Below, piece by piece: positions 15,593-18,370 of a stretch of 18,370 nucleotides of DNA. Where the stretch lies: contig JAISDF010000057.1 in NCBI GenBank assembly GCA_031265025.1, forward strand, positions 1 to 18,370, in the 5' to 3' direction. The DNA comes from Spirochaetaceae bacterium (GTDB lineage Bacteria > Spirochaetota > Spirochaetia > Treponematales > Breznakiellaceae). The notes beneath the pieces are model-generated. The model made no database searches, was not told the DNA's origin, and was given only the letters and a program-made list of their open reading frames with translations. Positions within the stretch are counted from its first letter, which is position 1; every line of letters begins with the position of its first letter. A program made the translations under genes and the position numbers.

Positions 15593-15631
15593 TCCTCCTT
15601 GAAAAGTGACCGGAAGCATCCTTGCTTCCGG
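15593..15631 (-). promoter_or_regulatory. Candidate CsrA-binding leader of flaB (promoter-proximal copy)
   Basis: Minus strand CCGGAAGC and GCTTCCGG form a perfect 8-bp stem with 6-nt loop AAGGAT. The core CAAGGATG agrees with the CsrA SELEX consensus (ACARGGAUG) apart from the first A. The ribosome site AAGGAGGA (15600-15593) holds a second GGA 23 nt downstream of the loop GGA. Stem sequence differs from the other flaB leader while loop and layout are kept. Confidence 0.65.
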
Positions 15632-15632
15632 C

Positions 15633-15725
15633 GGCGGAATACCGCCAGTTTTTGTAAAGTTTTACCCGTACAAACCGAAATTTGTAACGATACAGGAAAT
15701 GATCCGCGGTTTTCCTTTCCCGCGG
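15633..15725 (-). promoter_or_regulatory. Additional leader hairpins of flaB
   Basis: Upstream of the CsrA-type hairpin the leader has GGCGG/CCGCC (15633-15646), ACAAA/TTTGT (about 15670-15684) and, next to the predicted start of transcription, CCGCGG/CCGCGG (15704-15725). These may protect or regulate an abundant flagellin mRNA. Confidence 0.35.
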
Positions 15726-15744
15726 GTAAAACTCTCCATTACTT

Positions 15745-15772
15745 TTATCGGCCGGGACAGACAAAAACTTTA
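15745..15772 (-). promoter_or_regulatory. Sigma-28 (FliA) promoter of flaB
   Basis: Minus strand TAAAGTTT (15772-15765), 12 nt, then GCCGATAA (15752-15745). Both elements match the FliA consensus exactly; only the spacer is one base longer than the usual 11. Start expected near 15738, giving a leader of about 150 nt. The rest of the 368-nt gap (15773-15894) is AT-rich; I see no gene in it. Confidence 0.85.
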
Positions 15773-15894
15773 GCTTTTTTGGGGGGAAATTTCGGGGAAA
15801 AATTAATTTACAAAATGACAAAAAACGTCAATATGATATAAATCAGAAACCAAGGTGAGCGCATATAAATGAGTTTTCTTGTCTTGTTTTCGTA

Positions 15895-15954
15895 TTTCAT
15901 CGATTATAATCGATGAAAACCTTGATTATCATGATTTTATCGACTATAATAGAT
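15895..15954 (+). promoter_or_regulatory. Palindromic operator repeats and leaderless promoter of the ATPase
   Basis: Positions 15895-15918 are a perfect 24-bp palindrome centred on ATCGATTATAATCGAT. A near copy, ATCGACTATAATAGAT (15939-15954, 14 of 16 identical), starts exactly 40 bp further on. The second copy contains the -10 TATAAT (15945-15950), paired with TTGATT (15922-15927) at 17 nt. The ATG at 15957 is 6 nt after this -10, so the transcript is expected to be leaderless. A repressor on both copies would cover the promoter. Confidence 0.55.
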
Positions 15955-15956
15955 AT

Positions 15957-17168
15957 ATGGCAATTATTCGGCAGTCTTATCTGGATCAAATCCGGCCTTT
16001 CATCGGCGCCCCGTTTATAAAAACCCTCACCGGGATACGGCGCTGCGGAAAATCCACCATTTTGGAATTATTGGAAACCGAATTGACCCGCATGGGGGTT
16101 CAGGCGGAAAGAATCATCTATATCAATCTTGAAACCTGGGCGCCCGGGGAACTGAGTTCCGAAAAACTGTTTGAGACAATACAAAGCCGCAAGGCCAAAG
16201 AAGGGCTTTCGTATATATTACTTGACGAAGTTCAGTTGATTGAAGGCTGGGAAAGAGTTGTAAATGCCCTTTTTGCGGGAAAACAGGCCGATATAACCCT
16301 CTCAGGCTCCAATTCAAAACTGCTCTCATCCGAACTCGCAACTCTGCTTTCAGGCCGTTATGTGCAATTTACCATACGCACCCTGTCTTTTGCCGAATAC
16401 GGTGATTTCGCGCGGCAGATAGGAGGAAGGAATCCCGAAACAAAAGCCGCCCTCAGGGAATATCTGCGATGGGGAGGCTTTCCGGGCATACATTACCTTA
16501 AAGAGATGCAAAGCAGCCTTGTGTATAAAACCGTTTCGGATATTTTCTCGTCAGTTGTTTTAAGGGATGTGATGCAGAGAAACAGGCTCAGGAACGCCGA
16601 TATGCTGGAACGGATTATTCGTTTTCTTTTTGACAATACCGGAAACATGGTTTCCGCGGCCAGCATAGCCGCGTATTTTAAGAACCAGAAACGAAAGGTC
16701 AGCGTCGATACTGTTCTGGAATATATAAACGCCCTTGAAGGGGCCTGCGTCCTGGAAAAAGTTTCCCGGTTTGATATAAAAGGGAAAAAACTCCTTGAGG
16801 CCAGGGAAAAATATTACTGCGCCGATATTTCGCTTGTAAACGCGCTTTTGGGATACGATGACAGACGGCTTCCGGGACTCCTGGAAAACCTTGTATATCT
16901 TGAATTGAAACGCAGGCTTTACGATGTATATGTGGGAATTCTCGAAAACAGCGAAATAGATTTTATCGCCGTCAAGGGGAATGAAAAGGCATACTTTCAG
17001 GTTTGTTACAAAATCAGCAGAGATTCAATAGAAAGGGAATTCGGCAATCTCCTTAAAATAAAAGACCAGTACCCCAAATACGTGGTCAGCCTGGATGAGG
17101 ACTGGACAAGCAATGTTGACGGAGTACGGCATGTATACCTCGCTGACTTTTTGCTGGGGAGCGGGTAA
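15957..17168 (+). CDS. AAA_14/DUF4143 family ATPase
   Basis: A 403-residue protein: AAA+ ATPase with Walker A GIRRCGKST (26-34) and Walker B YILLDEVQ (86-93), then GSNSKLL (117-123); a winged-helix-like segment (about 215-275, IRFLFDNTGNMVSAASIAAY, then VLEYINALEGACVLEKV); and a C-terminal DUF4143 part with a PD-(D/E)XK-like pattern (E316, EIDF 333-336, QVCYK 348-352). Family role is unknown; these ATPases occur in many copies in some anaerobes. ATG 15957 starts the conserved sequence; a TTG at 15879 would add 26 residues across the promoter and is rejected. Sequence looks AT-richer than the flagellar genes (not computed), suggesting acquisition. Confidence 0.88.
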   Translation: MAIIRQSYLDQIRPFIGAPFIKTLTGIRRCGKSTILELLETELTRMGVQAERIIYINLETWAPGELSSEKLFETIQSRKAKEGLSYILLDEVQLIEGWERVVNALFAGKQADITLSGSNSKLLSSELATLLSGRYVQFTIRTLSFAEYGDFARQIGGRNPETKAALREYLRWGGFPGIHYLKEMQSSLVYKTVSDIFSSVVLRDVMQRNRLRNADMLERIIRFLFDNTGNMVSAASIAAYFKNQKRKVSVDTVLEYINALEGACVLEKVSRFDIKGKKLLEAREKYYCADISLVNALLGYDDRRLPGLLENLVYLELKRRLYDVYVGILENSEIDFIAVKGNEKAYFQVCYKISRDSIEREFGNLLKIKDQYPKYVVSLDEDWTSNVDGVRHVYLADFLLGSG

Positions 17169-17175
17169 GCGTCCC

Positions 17176-17194
17176 AAAACAGCGCCTGTGTTTT
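17176..17194. terminator. Bidirectional terminator-like repeat between convergent genes
   Basis: AAAACAG-CGC-CTGTGTTTT: a short stem with A and T flanks, so each strand ends in a T run. It fills the 24-nt gap between the ATPase stop and the stop of the minus-strand gene and touches the latter. Confidence 0.35.
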
Positions 17195-17567
17195 AAGGAG
17201 TCTGCCGCTCAAGCTCTTCCAGCCTTGTTACGGCGTGTTCCAGGGCCCTTATTCTGAATTCCCCGTAGTGGAGCGGCGAGGGAATGTGGTCGATTATATG
17301 GCGGTTTTTGCCTTCCTGCTCGGCCAATACCCAGTCGCCCAAAATCGATGTCTCCATATTGACCGTATATACAGGCTCCGTACCGCCTTTGGGGAAAAAG
17401 AGGAGACGGAATCTGCAGGAGGCAAAGAGGGGCGGTTCTTTTTCCCGCCGCGCGGGAAGGCCCTTTTCCAGGCCAACCGCCGTGACGGACCATTGATTAA
17501 GCTCGAACCGTTCTAATGTTCCCAGGGCCGTTTGGGCCCGCCATGCTAAATCCTGAACCGGTTCCAT
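17193..17567 (-). CDS. Unknown 124-residue protein
   Basis: The protein begins MEPVQDLAWRAQTALGTLER, has a central beta-looking part (ASCRFRLLFFPKGG, YTVNMETSILGDWVLAEQEG) and ends in a helix (RIRALEHAVTRLEELERQTP). No family recognised; soluble, no signal peptide. ATG 17567 has AAGGAG 6 nt upstream and is chosen over in-frame codons further up to 17597. It is convergent with the ATPase and lies 117 nt downstream of the repeat-protein gene on the same strand. Confidence 0.65.
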   Translation of the reverse strand: MEPVQDLAWRAQTALGTLERFELNQWSVTAVGLEKGLPARREKEPPLFASCRFRLLFFPKGGTEPVYTVNMETSILGDWVLAEQEGKNRHIIDHIPSPLHYGEFRIRALEHAVTRLEELERQTP

Positions 17568-17605
17568 AGCCGCTCCTTGTTTGAAGCCGCCTGACACAGG
17601 CTGTC

Positions 17606-17628
17606 CCGCCGGGTTTTTAGACCGGCGG
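17606..17628 (-). terminator. GC-rich hairpin between repeat-protein gene and unknown gene
   Basis: CCGCCGG (17606-17612) and CCGGCGG (17622-17628) form a perfect 7-bp stem with a 9-nt loop, 57 nt after the repeat-protein stop. No T run follows on the minus strand. It could be a weak terminator or mRNA stabiliser. Confidence 0.35.
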
Positions 17629-17684
17629 CAGTTCCGAATTCATTCCCCGCGGATACCCAAGAACCTGCCGTCAGGCGCGGAGGT

Positions 17685-18370
17685 TCATTTGGGAATTTTT
17701 ATCAGCGGTCTCCGGTGGTTCTTCTGCTCACGGTCAACAGGAAGCGCCGTATTCACCGGTCTGAACACCGGCGCGGGCATTGGCTTTAACCCTGGCGCCG
17801 CCTGATCCGCTTGTTGCACTGTTTCAACCGGCGTAACCTTAGCCGGGGCAACTTTGGTCCCGGAAGCAGGTTTTTCAAGGTGAATTTTTGGTACTGTCTT
17901 AGCCGGGGCTTTACTTGGGGTGGCTTTGGATGGGGGTGTCTTAGCCGGGGTTGCCTTAACAGGGGTAGTTTTGGCTGGGGCAGCCTGAACCGGGACAGCC
18001 TTGGCCGAGGTAGTTTTGGTCCCGGAAGCAGGTTTTTCAAGCTGGACCTTTGGTGCTGTCTTGGCCGGGGTCAATTTAGCCGGGACAACCTTTGCAGAGG
18101 CGGTTTTGGCTGGGGCAGCCTTAGTCGGAGCCGCTTTGACCGGGGCTATCTTTGCCAAAACAGCCTTGACGGAAGTAGTCTTGCTCTGGATTGCTTTAGC
18201 CGGAGTTGCCTTGACCGGGATAGTTTTGGTTGGGGCTGTTTTGACCGGAACAGCTTTACTCTGAGCGGCTTTGACCGAGGTAGTTTTGGCTGGGGCAGCC
18301 TTAGCCGGGGCTGTTTTGACCGGAGCAGCCTTGCTCTGGGTCGCTTTTGCCGGGGCAATTTTACCCGAAA
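17685..18370 (-). CDS. Ala/Pro/Lys pentapeptide-repeat protein, 5' end beyond the window
   Basis: The minus-strand frame is open from 18368 (first full codon) to the stop at 17685, with no stop and no convincing start, so the gene is truncated by the window edge. The TTG at 18158 lies inside the repeats and is not a start. Visible: about 228 residues, mostly 5-residue units of the type P-[AVT]-K-[AT]-[AT] (15 bp in DNA), interrupted by two copies of PK[VI][QH]LEKPASGTK and by QSK variants, ending in a non-repetitive tail (VFRPVNTALPVDREQKNHRR, then PLIKIPK). It resembles histone H1-type or spacer low-complexity tails. DNA binding or a periplasmic spacer are both possible; undecided. Confidence 0.7.
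   Translation of the reverse strand, partial: SGKIAPAKATQSKAAPVKTAPAKAAPAKTTSVKAAQSKAVPVKTAPTKTIPVKATPAKAIQSKTTSVKAVLAKIAPVKAAPTKAAPAKTASAKVVPAKLTPAKTAPKVQLEKPASGTKTTSAKAVPVQAAPAKTTPVKATPAKTPPSKATPSKAPAKTVPKIHLEKPASGTKVAPAKVTPVETVQQADQAAPGLKPMPAPVFRPVNTALPVDREQKNHRRPLIKIPK

Noticed and set aside
15879..15956. Upstream TTG start of the ATPase
   Set aside because: It would place the palindromes and TATAAT inside the coding region, without a ribosome site, and adds non-conserved residues.
18001..18264. Hydrophobic 87-aa plus-strand ORF resembling a membrane repeat protein
   Set aside because: It is the complement of the Ala/Pro/Lys repeats; both strands are open because of the 15-bp periodicity, and the minus-strand frame continues to a natural unique C-terminus.
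17685..18370. CRISPR-like array
   Set aside because: Repeats are 15-bp coding units without unique spacers.

Overview
The window comes from a spirochaete, most likely a Treponema of the termite-gut kind. The reasons are two FlaB-type periplasmic flagellins, the order flgN-like-flgK-flgL-fliW-csrA, a flaB-flaG-fliD cluster followed by PilZ, tsaE, tsaB and HD-GYP genes, a relaxed spirochaetal lipobox, and moderately high GC. The genus is inferred from protein content and gene order, not from a search.

Layout: (1) 22-1822: a minus-strand gene for a surface lipoprotein built of Ig/cadherin-like beta-sandwich domains. Its promoter, ribosome site and ATG are separated from the signal peptide by a run of 16 G, and the frame is broken in this copy, so it looks phase-variable and OFF. 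(2) 1863-6355: a plus-strand flagellar operon, flgN-like, flgK, flgL, fliW, csrA, with a sigma-28-like promoter candidate. (3) 15772 down to 6384: a minus-strand block running flaB, flaB, flaG, fliD, an unknown 271-aa protein, a membrane-anchored PilZ c-di-GMP receptor, a small unknown protein, tsaE, tsaB (tRNA t6A modification) and a PAS/HD-GYP c-di-GMP phosphodiesterase. From fliD onward most genes overlap or nearly touch. The distal flaB has a near-perfect sigma-28 promoter. (4) 15895-17168: a plus-strand AAA+/DUF4143 ATPase, probably an acquired gene, with a leaderless promoter embedded in palindromic repeats. (5) 17193-18370: a minus-strand unknown protein and a partial Ala/Pro/Lys pentapeptide-repeat protein that runs off the right edge.

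How the parts work together: FlgK, FlgL and FliD are the junction and cap proteins of the filament, FlaB and FlaG belong to the filament, and FliW and CsrA form the known flagellin-homeostasis switch. The most coherent regulatory signal is that both flaB leaders fold a perfect hairpin of different stem sequence whose loop shows ANGGA(U), 23-25 nt upstream of an AAGGAGG ribosome site. That is the two-site layout expected for CsrA repression, in the same window as fliW and csrA. The other leading observations are the poly-G switch on the lipoprotein and the possible self-regulated ATPase/winged-helix/nuclease-like gene.
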